A stretch of 64,000 nucleotides of DNA from Hepsetus odoe (taxonomy: Eukaryota; Chordata; Actinopteri; Characiformes; Hepsetidae), in contig CM029383.1 in NCBI GenBank assembly GCA_017165825.1, positions 10,468,152 through 10,532,151 of the forward strand, in the 5' to 3' direction. The first letter of the stretch is position 1; every line of letters starts with the position of its first letter. Shown here one piece after another: positions 24,551 to 37,910 of the stretch. The notes beneath the pieces are model-generated. The model was not told the origin of the DNA. It saw only the letters and a program-made list of their open reading frames with translations, and made no database searches. The position numbers and the translations under genes were made by a program.

Positions 24551-24672
24551 CTAACTGATGCTGGGGAATATGTCACATTTTAACATGGAATCATTTTTGT
24601 CCAGGTTGGTTGTGGAGGACTTCAATGAGAAGATTGAGGAGGCAAAGCTATTTGAGCATCCAGAAGTTCCTT
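24551..24672 (-). CDS. adgrg2: Copy A last exon, short divergent tail
   Basis: 122 nt ending in TAG (24553-24551). Acceptor cttttgcag. Encodes EGTSGCSNSFASSIFSLKSS, then TTNLDKNDSMLKCDIFPSIS. The Ser-rich middle loosely recalls copy B 52699-52857, but the end is different and no second tail exon is found. Confidence 0.75.
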
Positions 24673-27600
24673 CTGCAAAAGAAAAACAAAAAATATGTCA
24701 TATAAACCCAAAGTACCACCAGTAATCTACAATCTCTTACACACTTTCCTTCAATGAAAACAATGAGGTACATTTGGTAAGCAGACCATTAGTGAACAAA
24801 CCTGGTTTCTTGCTCAGCAAGTCTTTCTTAACACAGATGTCTATCATCCACTGTCTTCTGATATCTTCCTTTGCAGCACAGTGGAACACAAAGATGAAAA
24901 AGCCTGAGTGGAACAGCAAGGGTTTATAAGGTCATTGTGGATGCTTAAGCTGATTTACTTAACAATGCATTTAGATAAATTGAAATTGCCTGGTCAGTAC
25001 TGGTAACCATACATTAAAAATAACATTCCATTGCAGATCCACTGTGATGCCACAGCTATTGGTGACCATGAATCAAAGAAAATAAAAGTGTGATACTAGT
25101 CAGCGTTGGCATATGTTAGCCGATTTATGAAAATGTGCAGTTTTCTCCTCCATGCATAATGAGCTGACCAATGATGATGTGTTAGCTTTTAAAAGATACA
25201 GTGGTTGGTCTTAGTGTTGGCATCGTGTAAAGGGCAGATTCTAGATGGTGAGTGAAATTGGACATGTGGGTAAAATAAACAAGTTGGGAAAATTTGATAA
25301 AAATGGGATGAAATAAGGTATTGGAAAATGATTTATTGTAATAGATAAACCCTGTCCAGTGTGTCAGTCCTATATGTTACATTACACTGACAGTGATGAA
25401 AAGGTATGTTTGGATGGATATTTGATAGGTAAAGCATGAGGTGTTTTAACATGCAGAAAATCAATGATTTTCATGTTCTTGCAAAACTAATTAAGCACCC
25501 TAAGAGGCTTTATACAAATATTACACAGTTTTTTGTTCTAAGTACATTGTTTCAGTAAATATACTGATATTGTAACATTCTGATGTTGTTGTGAACATAG
25601 ATGCGCAGCCAGGAGTCTGGTGCTCAACTTTATTGAACATACACAGAACTCAGGAACCACTTGTATGAAGGAAGTTAACTTAAACAATGACTGACACTCT
25701 GCATTGCCTCGTTGGAGCTTATATACCCTGCGCCCAATGAGGCACACCTGATGGCCCTAACCCTAACCCTAACCCTAACCCTAACACCCCTCCCACCCCC
25801 CCCCAAAGGCGCCACCACTCCGGGGATGTCAGACCCTACTTAGCCTGATGCAGGATTTCAGGGGAAGCTAAACAGAAATCAGAAACTTTAATATGGCCCT
25901 TTCCAGGGCCAATATATGGCTGCAAGGGGCCCTCCACCCCATTGCAGCCATGTCCTAGGATGCAGGTGGTAGCAAGGGGTACCCCAATGTCCCAGTCCAT
26001 AAAGTCCACAATGTCCTGCCCCTTGTGGCAGGTGCTGCAGTCACATTCCCAGAAACAGAAGCCCCCCCTCCGGGGCTGGCGTAGATGCAGACTCAGACTC
26101 TCCCATCTCCATAGCGGCCGTAGACGCAGATTCAGAAGCCCCGTGGTCTTTAGCGGGCGCAGACGCAGAATCAGAAGCCCCGCTCCCAGTAGCGGGCACA
26201 GACGCAGACTCAGACGCGCCAAAGTCCCAGCCTCGGTCTGATGCCGATGAGCAGGCAAAACAAAGGACGTCAGCCGGTCTAGGGACTGCCCTGCCACTGT
26301 CTCTATGGCCATCAGCACATGGATAATTGGGCCGTTCCTGACCAGTTGCAGACTTGAAGGCACCATTAGCTCAAAGTGTCGCATAAGCTCTGTGGCTATT
26401 GCCATCAGTGCCCTTCAGATCTGCTCGTCACTCCCCAGCTGCTCGCAGAGCTCTGGAGTAGATGCAACCAAAACCACAGACACCAGGATCCCCACACACC
26501 CACAGAGCTCGAGCTTGCTCTTCCAGCCGCTAACAGAGCTCCAGTGTCCTTGATGTGCCAACGCATGGTTGCCCACCCCTAAAGTGATTCCCAATCTCCT
26601 GGCTTGCTACGTTCTTCATCATCTGAAGGTTGGTCATTTCTGTAATGTTTTGATGTTGTTGCTTGAACATGAATGTGTAGCCAGGAGTCTCAAGCTCAAT
26701 TTTATTGAACATAAACAGAACTCAGGAACCACTTGTACAAAGGAAGTTAACATAAAATAATGATTGATGCTCTGCTCTGCCTCTTTGGGGCTTAAAAAAC
26801 CTGCCCCCAGTGAGGCACACCTGTGGCCCAAATGAGCACAGGTGTGCACAGTCAGAGCAGGGTGCCGCCTACCATGACAGATATGAAGAGCTTGGAATAA
26901 TTCCTGAATATCCATTGCTGAGGTTGTTGGATGTTTTTATATTAAAATAAATACTGAAGTTAAGTCAGTTTCAGCAAGGGTTTGATACTGCAAACTGGGT
27001 TTAAATATTCACATATTTTACTAAACATTTTACATATTGACACATTTAACATTTGCATCAATTTTATTTGTTTGCATGATTTTATATGACTTAAAATTTT
27101 TTATATGAATTTGATATCAACCAAAGAACATTTCTCATTTTCTCATTTTAATTTCTCATATCAGTAGGTCAGAACATGTTCATGGTGTGCGTGTAAATGT
27201 GCTGATTTATATGCGCTGACCTACTGTTATGCACTTGAAAACTATTCAGATCATTTGCATAAATCAAAGTTCTCATGAAATTAGATATCTCTGTAACATA
27301 ATTTTTTTTCTGCACTGTAGATTTTGTTTTAATCAGTTTCTATCATTGCAATTCTCATTTTTTGCAGCACTTTGCCCTGACTGGTGTGCCTGCTGCCTCG
27401 ATATGTCGCCAGGTATTAGTCTAAAGGTAAATAGATCTCTGAATTGTTGTGGCCTTTGTTTCATGGTCTTAGTGAGTATCAGTTGCTGTATCTTTGGTTG
27501 ATTCTTGTGTGTTTCACTTTTATGTTTAATAAAACCCCTTCAGGAAAGTATTGGGCTTCCCCTGGCCATTCTGCTACTGGGCCATTTAACTCTCATTTTC

Positions 27601-29173
27601 AGTATGTTTCTGTCCCTGTCACATTTCTCATATTTGTAACTACATTGCTGTTTGTGCCTGTCCCTGTTTCTCCATTGTTTAGTGTACCTTTCCCTGAGCT
27701 TGTGCCCCTAACAATCCCTATCACCATCCAAGTTCTTGTCCCAGTCTTCACAGCCCATCCTCATCCCGTGTACACTCCATGGTCTAGTCCTGCATTCATG
27801 CCTCAGTCCCATCTATTGTCGGTTCCCCATTCCAGACCGTTTTCTTCTCCCCTGTTCAGACTCATGATTCACCCTGTGTCTGTTCCCTGGTCTAGTCCTG
27901 TGTCATTGTTTTGTCCAGTGTATCCTCCTAGAACCACTCCCCGGTTCCATCCTGTGTCATGGTCCTGTCCTGTGCCTGCTCCCAGGTCCTGTCCCATGTC
28001 CTTGTCTGGTCACATGACTTGTCCAATGTCTTCTTCCCAGTCCAGTTCTGTGTCTGCACCCTGGTCCAATTCCAAGTCACTGTCCAGTCCCGTGTTAGCT
28101 CCCAAGTCCCTTGGTCCCATAGTCTAGTCCTCTTGCCATCCCATAGGCAAGACCTGACCCTTATCAGCCCCTGGTAGTGGGTCCAGTCACATGCCCCCAA
28201 AGATGGGGGCTGTTAAGTTTTCTGACCAGGCTCCCCAGCTCTGCCTGGTCCACTCTCCTTCTGTTCACTCCAGTTTTATCTGCTTGAAGTTTTTATTTTG
28301 GTTTGCTTAGCCTCCCCTCAGGGACAGCTCTGGCAAGGCATGGATATATGCTTTTCTGTCATGTTTTGCAGCACTCTGACCTGACTCATTAGTTTAAAGG
28401 TGTATAGATCTCAGTGATTAATAGCAGAGTTATCGGTCATTGTTCATCCTTTGTATCGTGGTGGCATAGTGAGTATCAGTTGCTGTATTTAAAAAAAAAC
28501 AAAAAACCTTCTTATATAGGTGAAACTTAGTATAGTTTCTGAAAGTACTGTGCAAAAATCTTAAGTACCTGAGAAAAGTATATTTAAAACTTCTTAAGCT
28601 GGTCAGTTAATGTTTTGTATCCTTATGAAAGTCCAGTATTACTCTGGTTTGGCTCAATCAGAACTTATTAGATTAAATCAGGTGCTCATTGAATTTCACA
28701 AACATATGTGAATGCTGGACGCCATGTGTATATATGTGCTGTGGGGCAGGAAAATTTGTGAATCCATGTATTATTTTCTATATTTCTACATAAGTGAAAG
28801 TGAAAGTTTATGTGATAAACAGCACAGCACATTGTGAATCCTGGGGCCTAGTCAAACTGGTGCCCTCACAGGTGTCCATTTATTTAAAGAGGAAAATGAT
28901 CCTATTTTACATTTTGATGTTGTTTTGAGTAACTTTGTGACCACGCCCCTTTATGTAGCTATGACTGCTAATAAGAGCTAAAGGTTTTCCAGTCCTGCAC
29001 ATCATCTTGGGGGAATTTTACCCAATTCCTCTGTACAGAACTCTCTAGAATCTTAAAATAAATATATGGTTAGAAGTTAACCTGGGTTTCCTGTGTTATA
29101 TCTTTTGTGACATCTTTCATTTTTTGTGGTCTGTGGTCTTAAACTCCTTCTATCTGACAATGGATTGGTGGTC

Positions 29174-29213
<40 letters not shown>

Positions 29214-29353
29214 AACTTTTCCCCTTTTCCAGCCTATTGACCATCAACAACCATCAGGATCATTTTCATCAATAAAGAAATACTCAAGTATAATAATTAG
29301 TCTAATTTGACTAATTCAATTTTCTAGATCCACATATTAATCTTAAAGCAAAA

Positions 29354-29393
<40 letters not shown>

Positions 29394-32300
29394 CAGACTG
29401 AGCCATTCAGACTATTTAGCCTGCAACCAAAACATGTCAATAGATATAGGCAAACGGTTTAAAACATATACCATTCAACACTTTCAACAACTGTACAGTA
29501 GAGCAAGTGTTCTGACAGTATTGGTCAATATAGGTTAATGCACAGTTATGCTTAGCAGAGCATGCTTACCCTGTAGTGAATTAAAGATGATAGACAAGTA
29601 TGTGAAGACCAACTGAGCAGAAAATAAACCAAAGACCCAGGTGAGGCCAAGGAGGACAGCAAGTGAAGTCACACTCCAGGTGTCTTTTAGGATTGTCCGT
29701 TTGGGTACAGAATGGGGATTTTTCCTTTTAATGCGATGCAGCAGGAACATCACCACTATGAACATGCTTAAGTTCAACACAAAGGTAATACAGAAATAGA
29801 TCCCAACCACAATACGGAAGGCAGTTATGTTTTTCCACCAGCAGCTGTGTGGGAAACAACAATGAGGTAAATCATAAGATATGAGACATTTTTCTAGGTG
29901 AGTTTGTTTAAAAACAATGTCTCTAAAATCTACCTCACAGATTGTGTTACATATGCGTTGATTACAAATATGTAGCAAGATGACTAAAATTGTTTTAAAA
30001 AATCCTTTCATAGCTGAAAGCAGAACCAGAAAGCTGATCAGTTTTCAGAAACTGATTTTTCACTATTTTATCAACGTTACATATAGAAAACTAAAACAAC
30101 TCTCTGTCATGGACCATGGTCATTTTGGATGGTAAATAAATTGGCTTTTGTATTGGAGAAATAACAACCACTGGTTCCTAACAGCACCATTGTAAAGAAC
30201 ATTGCTTAAAATATTAATCAGCTGTTACAATTACTTAGTTGTTTTAAAAAAATCAGAGTACCCCTTCATGTACCAAAAGTAGCACTGGGGGTAAGGGCTT
30301 TTGAAAATGTAACCTAATTTCAAACTAATGTATGAAATCAAACTGTAAATTGTTTGGGGACATATGTTAAATAAAATAATAATCAAATGCTACTTGCAAG
30401 TACTCGATGGATTTGTCGTCCAAAGTAACAGTTGTTAATCCATAGACATTTTTATCAATTGCTACAGAAATAAGGAGCACAACCAGAGGAATGCCTTTGA
30501 AGAGAAAAAAATTATGTATTATTATGTATTTATGTAAAAATTATGTAATTATGTAAAAAAGTATGTTTACACTCAACAAGACATATAACAATTACAGTTA
30601 GGCACAGAGTCAGGATGCTTCAGAAAAGTTCTTAACAACATACCCCATCCAGCAAATGCTAACTTGATCGTGAAGTTGGAGATGTAGGTGTTGAAAACTT
30701 TTACAATGGTAAGGTAAATGTGGACAGATTCCAGAGCCATCCAAGTGAAAGAGGCCAATAAGAAGTAGTTCAGGAAAAAAGCTGTAGGGATGCAGAGACC
30801 CACATTGTTGAGCTCTTCAGCCAGAAATGAGTCCAAGATGAACAGCAGGTTCAAGAGCAGCAGTGCCAGACACAACTGGATCAAGATTTTATTTGGGGCA
30901 GTCTTTCGCAGTTTCCTATGAGAGACAAGTATAAATGATAAACAAATTCAGTAATACTGAAGACTATTCAATAGCTATAAAAAGGTTTACCCAGGTTTTC
31001 AAGTCAGCAAAGTATTAGAAAAGCAATAGCAAAAGCAATAGTTCCATTACTTAAGGAAACAGAAAAAATATTTTCTTAAAAATCCGCTAATAAAATATAT
31101 GTAATTTAATAGGTGAAGATTTCCTCAAACCTTTGAATCCTGCTGCCCATCATTTCCTTATTAACGATGTTAATACTCAACTTTCATGTATTCAGAGCAT
31201 TATAAATATGTCATGCTGAAAACAATGATAGAATGTTCTTATAGCAAACTCCCTTTTTGGACAGTGGCGTGATACCTGTTCATGAAATAACTAGCTGTCT
31301 TTTTAGGGTTTTACCGCTCTCATAAATTGACTGTCATTAGCTGTTCTTGTTGTAGCTGTTTGAGGTCTATTGCTTAGTGGTTTCCTTATTTTCTAGTACT
31401 GACTGAACTGACATTCCAGTACCATCCATGCCAATTGTTTGTGGTATATTTCTTGTGGATATTCCATCTATTCTCAGCTTTAAAACATTCCCTATAAACA
31501 GCGGGTCTTCATGTTGGACTCTAGTCTTCATGTTGTATCACTTTTTAAAAACATGTATTGGTGAAATTCAAAGCTTCAGCTGAGAGTAGATATCTTTTGT
31601 ATTTTTCTGTACATTGGCTCACCTGAAAAAATGGGTGGTCAGATACAAAGATGCCATGATCTATATAACTTAACATATCTGGATGTAAATACCAAGAAAA
31701 CAAAAGCTATAATCTGATCTCATTAATCCCAAAAGTCCTTTTTAACATAGTATATATGCATGTTAAAATAGCAGGAACAGCATCAAACTATGCAGTGTAT
31801 GATTAGTATACAACACTATTTAGTGTACATATTATGAACAATTTGTCATTTGTATTGGCCATAAATGGAATTAGCATTGAAACTCACTTGAACCACAGGT
31901 ACGTAACCAAGGTGACAGTGAGAAAAACAGAGGAGATGCAACAACCAATGTACGTCAGTGTGTTGAGGATGATAAATTGCTTGTCACTCTTTGTTGGCTG
32001 ATCAGAAAAATCCTGTAAGGGAGAAACACATAATGTAAACTGACTGAAAAAAATTGTCAATGGTGCAGTGAAAGGTGGTGACTATTCTGGCCCGCCTCCC
32101 TTCTTTACTCCAGCTGGGGGGCCCCTAAATGTAGTATGATGTATATGAATGATCTTATTCAGAGAAATTGGTTAGGGCATTGTTGGTCCTCTGTTGCAAT
32201 TAATTTAAACAGCAGGTATTACAGATTAGAAATAGGAACACAGTACTGAAAGAAGCACCTGAAAAAAATCTGTATTCTAAAAACAGAACAATTGAAACAA

Positions 32301-35300
32301 AAGAAGATGTAGGCTACATGGATTAGTTGAAAATATGTTCCAGTGCCAGCTTCAAAACAACAGATGGAATCAGAAAACAGATTAACCTTCTACTTCAACT
32401 CTTGCTGTCTTTCAAGCGTAATAGGGCATTCACAGTACTATGTGATAGCATATCAAATAAGAACCAGCCTAACAGAGTTGAGCTCTGGTAGTGTAATTCA
32501 GCAGCTTTAACATTTTACACTAAATTACAACTTTAACAAATATGTTATATTATGAAAGTGCCCTGAATGGCTTCAGTTTACTTGTCAGTTGTCAGTCCTT
32601 GACAGTAAATAAGTATTTAACCAAAACAGGAATTACTGCCCACAACATTCTTGATGGGAGGTAACAGCTCAGTGGAGGTAACCATTGTTCCACTGTCAAT
32701 TTTCAATGAGTGGCATAAGCAATTATGTTAGGCATTAACCTTGAATAACCTTGTATACAGTACAAAAAAGGAGAAACTATTACCAGCAAAGAGCATTTCA
32801 AATTATTTCTTTGAATCTGTCTATTAAGAACATTTAATTGTGCTAGCATATGATATTTCAACATCTGTTTTTCTGTTTTTTGGCTTTTAGTGATCTGTAA
32901 TTCCTTAGCAAATACTTCCCTAATGTGAAATAAATGGAACTTTTATATTCTTATCAACCATACTGAGGTTATAAATTGATATACATTTAATGTTATGCTG
33001 AATCTTATCTTTAAAAGAAAGAAAAATCAAACAACAAAACATTCTAACAATTATTCTTAGCTTTGCTTATCAGCAATTTGCAGTTCTTCTAGTCTTTGTG
33101 TATAAGTGATCTACTGTTTTGTACACATAATCCATAATGCTGTTTGTTCTCCATACATTTCCCAGTGTAGCACCACAAGCACTACCTCAATGGCTGTGCA
33201 TATTGAGTTTTAACTTGTATTGTACCACTGAAATATCTGACAAACAACAAACAAACATCCCGTGTGTGGTGCATATGCATGTAAACCATATTTTGTCTCA
33301 CCAGCAGCACCCCAAAGTTGGTAAGATGACTACAGCTGCACACGGTCTCATTTACCGTTCTGTTCTGAATAACGCAGCCCTCAGATTTCCAGCCCCCAGA
33401 ACCATCTGCCAATCAGTAATTAAATAATAAAATAATAAACAAAATAAAATAGTAAAAAAATAGTTAAATAGCAGGACTTAAAATGAGGACAATGAAATTG
33501 GACTGTTTAAATCAAGGGTTATAAAATTGAGGGTAATTTCAGAACTGCCCGTTTAAATTGTAAGACTGTATAGAACCAAACCATTCACACAGTTATAAAT
33601 GCATTCAGAAACACCTCCATTTAATCAAAAGAAATATTATAATTAATATAATGAAGCATAGCCCTCACTATTTAAGTCAAAATCCCAAAACACGCAGGAC
33701 ACATTGTGTTCCTGTTAACAAAATAAAAGCAAACAGTTAGACAGGTTCCAAAGGGCTATTATGAAGAGACAGGTAATACAATAATATTATAATATGTTAA
33801 TATGTATTTATATGCTTTCATGCTAGGGTTCTTATACTGACCAAAGCAGACTCATTGTTCCTTAAGGTAATCGTCACATTTTCACTCAGGTTAAAGATAC
33901 TCAGGTTAGCCACACTGGAAGCCAGAACGCCAGTATTCAGCTTTTTTTTCGATCCAATTGAAATGTCCTAAACACAGGCATTACAGAAATGCAACAAAGA
34001 ACTATGCTAAATGGAACAACACTAGGCTTATCATAATATATATATTTTTTTAATTGAATCATTACATCCTAATGTATCAAACATATGTGGTACCCTTACT
34101 GAGAACACTTATTGTACAATAGCTAAACTGTATGAAATTCAATCTACTAAGATGATTGTGAGCCCTAAGAAAAATATTTATACCTGCAAGCATTAAAATT
34201 AATCTATATTTACTAGATATATATTTTGTGTGCACATGTGAAAAAAAAATCCTGTTTTGAAGGGACATACATACCTTAAAAACACTGGGTGTTTTAAAGA
34301 AACAAAATTGTATTCTGTCAGCCTGTTGCTGCTCCTGAGGACTGAGATTACTCATAAGAGAGGCAGGGAGAATGATAGAACCCTGAGAGATGGAGCCATC
34401 TGTTGGACCACCATCAATCTACAATCCAACAAACAGAAACAGCTCAAATCACAATGCTTGCACCAGGTGACATTAAGTACTATTTTTTAAAGCCATGTGC
34501 AGATGTCGACTACACCTAAGAATTGAGTGGTTACTTGAAACAAGTGTTCTTGAGCAGGAAAATCCTCTAAACAGGAATTCCTCTACAATGACAGATCTTT
34601 AAATCCATTCATGGGCAAGTGGTATAGTGTCAAGAGAATATTTTGAATTATTATTTTACCATTCACAATATTACATCTAAAAAATTTGAAAATTGATTTT
34701 TGATTAACATTTCTGAACATTTTTGGAATTTGAAGCATGAATGGCAGTTCCATAACAATTTCCAAATACTTGTAAACAGTGATGATGAAGAAGTGTTCTC
34801 AGAAAAATGTAGTAAAATACAAAAGACAACCTGAGTAAACAATTCACAGGTTTGTTCTTTTGATTTACTGAAGAACATTTATTCACCAATACCTATATCA
34901 CCTTTACCAAATGCAGCCAAACACTTCAACTTTCCCTAGGCTGTGAAGCAATAATGCTTACCCAAACAATTCCACTACCACCATCATGTTTCACTGTGGG
35001 CATGATGTTAATGTGGAAAGTTGTGGTAGCGTTACAGCAATTGTACATTTGATATGACCATAAAATTTCACTTTTGACTCTAAGTGACACTCAAGTCCAA
35101 AGACAATTATCCCAAAATTCTGGGCATAACCAAATTATTCCTTGAAAAATGTTAGATAAACCTGCATGCTCTTCTTTTAGCAGTTGGTGTTACATTGCCA
35201 CTCTTCAAATATACAGTTTTTGTCCTGTGTCTTTCTAATAATGGATTAATTTACACTGGCATTAAGTTAAAAGAGGCCTGCAGCTACTTAGATGTTCTTC

Positions 35301-37879
35301 TGGGTTTATCTGTATCTTCTAAGCCTGCTCTTCAGTAAATCACATTATCATTTGAAATTGTGTATTAATTTCACCCATTTTATCTTTTATATTATACAAC
35401 ATTTTTGGAGATCACAGTCAGCTTTAATAAAAACAGGAAGAATTCTATTTATTCTAAGGTTTAACCAAAAATAGGGGCAGCAGTGGCCCAGTGGATAGGG
35501 AAAAAGCCCCATAATCAGAAGGTCACAGGGTCTCAGATCATTAGGTTGGCCTGAAGAACCTTTGGGCATGGTGCAGTCCCCAACACTGCTCCCTAGGTGC
35601 TGCCCAGTTAGTGTATGGGATAAAGGCAGAGAAGCATTTAGTTGTTTTTCAGTGTGTTGTGCTGTGTCTTTACAATGACAAAAACGTCACTTTCACTTCA
35701 TTTAAATATTAAGAGAAACAGATTAAGTGAATAGCTGTATAGTCTTTCAGCAAATCTATTCACAATGCTACCAAACCTCAACATGCTTCAAAGACCAGGC
35801 CACCGTACACCAAGATCACCTGATGTCCCTGGCTGGCTGAGAGGACACCGAAAGTGGTGCAAGAAGAAGTGGAAGCATAGCCAGCATACTGGGGTCTGTG
35901 GTCAATAAACTAAACTATATCCAATTTTAGCAGACCAGAGTGAGTTTAGAGACTCCTGTGTTTTTGGCTCAGCAACAGTGTTCTGGATGCTGATATTCAG
36001 GTAAACGGACTCTTGGAGAGAATCACCGCTCATTTCGGCAAGACTTGTGGAGAGGGTCTGTGTGTTTACATCAACACACAATGATGCACAAAAGCTGTGT
36101 TTGTCTCAAACCATTGTTTCACACTGCTCGAGTTTGTAACAGTCAGACGAGGACCTTTTTATCTGCGCAGGCAATTCCTCAGAGTTCCTATCACCGTGGT
36201 TTACATCCAGGCAATTCTTTGCAGTTCCTATCAATGTGGTTTATATCTTACCTTGCGGTTTACATCTTACCCAGCCCTAATGCTAATAGTGTGCTGGCTG
36301 AAGTGTATGGTGCTATCAGTGAGCTCCAAAACTCTCATTCAGATGCACTGTTTCTTTTTGCCACAGATTTCATCCATGCAAATCCCAAGGCAGTTCTCCC
36401 TAATTTCCATCAGCCTTCACAATGATTATGCTGCCTCAGCAGGGTAACAGCAAGGGCAAACCTTCCATCAGAGCAGCAAACCATGCACACACCCAGAGTA
36501 TTAATGACAACTTCAAAAAACAGGGGTTGCCTATGTCTGTGATGGTGTGGCAGATACAACGGTAAGGAAAACCATCCTTCCTCCCAATGATCAAGTTCTC
36601 CTGACCACGACTGAAGTGAGAAGATCTCTGCTGAGAGTCAACCCACACGAAGCAACAGGACCTGACAACACCTGAAGAACAGCTGTCAGATGTTCTTAAA
36701 GACATCTTAAACATCTCTCTGAGCACCACCATCACTCCTGGGTGCTTCAAAACCACAACCATGATCCCCATGCTGAAAAGGTCCTGTGTAAATTGAACTT
36801 AATGTGCAGTGTTTAAAATGCTCAACAGTTTGTCCCAAAACAATTACCTGAATGTGACTATTTTGACTTTGCAGTTTTGCCATTGCTATTGCTTTCTCCT
36901 ACTGAACTTTACTTGCTTAAGCCTTTCAGAGGAAAGGGGTTAGTTGTAAAATTATAGGGAAGTTTGATTGCGTTCAGCCAATATTACATGGGTATGGCAT
37001 GATTATTTTTTATTCCTAGTCCTTATAATGTTGTTTTCTTTTCTGGTTTTCTGTCTTTGTTATACTGACTTTTATTCCTATCCTCTCTAGAGCATATCTC
37101 CACCTCTTGAGGATCTCCCCAAATGTCTACCTACTCTCACTAATGATCGCAATGTCATCTGCCAACATTATAGTCCACAGGGACTCATGTCTCAACTTAT
37201 TCATCAGCCTGACCATTACCATTGCAAACAATAATTGGCTCAGCACTGATCCTTGATGCAATCCCACTTTTTCTTCACTGTAAAATTGCCCTCATACTAA
37301 TCTAACATACTTTTCCACCAATCCTGACTTCCTCCTACAAAACCACAACATTCTTTAGGAACCCTGTCATATGCTTTGTAAGCACAATGCATCTCTTTCT
37401 GACCTTCTCTTTACTGCTCCATCAACATCTTCATAGTAAACAATGCATCTGTAATGCTGTTCCTCAGCATAAAACCATTCTGTTGCTCATTAATCATTTC
37501 CTCTTTTCTTTACCTAGCTTCTACTACTCTTTCCCATAACTTTGTGCTGTGGCCGATAAACATTATCCCTTTATAGTTACTACAGCTCTGTGCATCACCC
37601 TTATTCTTGAAAACTAACATAAAAAACACTGTAATATTTAAATTATTCAGACCTAACCTGGCTTTTTAATGTCATCTTTTTGTCAAATAATCTCATGCAA
37701 GTTTACCTGGAGGTTGTTGGCATTAGTGATTGTGAAGGAGGTCTTCTGAAAGTTTGTCCCATTCACTTTTTTTATCCCCACAGCCACGGTCGGTGAGTCA
37801 ATAATCAAAGTCTCATTCTTCATCTCCACAACTTGTAGCATTTTGTCAAAAGTCTTTAGGATCTTGTTATACTGTAGTT

Positions 37880-37910
<31 letters not shown>

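Larger units (their letters stand above)
25571..26879 (-). mobile_element. Short non-autonomous LTR retrotransposon with 5-bp target duplication
   Basis: Two related direct repeats: 25571-25786 and 26641-26879. On the minus strand they start TGT and end TTACA (TG...CA), with an AATAAA signal in both and TATATAAG in one. GATAT flanks both sides (25566-25570 and 26880-26884), a perfect target-site duplication. A purine-rich tract on the minus strand (25787-25805) stands directly before the 3' LTR. The interior (25806-26640) has no pol gene. Sits in copy A's last long intron. Confidence 0.85.

Noticed and set aside
25836..26405. 189-codon minus-strand open frame as a gene
   Set aside because: Lies inside the short LTR element and spans its tandem repeat; several frames are open there because of base composition.
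27444..28127. Long open frame (227 codons) as a host gene
   Set aside because: Low-complexity C/T-rich repeat units, no domain, lies within an LTR-like structure in an intron on the opposite strand of copy A.
36045..36447. Two overlapping plus frames as a novel gene
   Set aside because: They are two frames of one frameshifted LINE endonuclease region.
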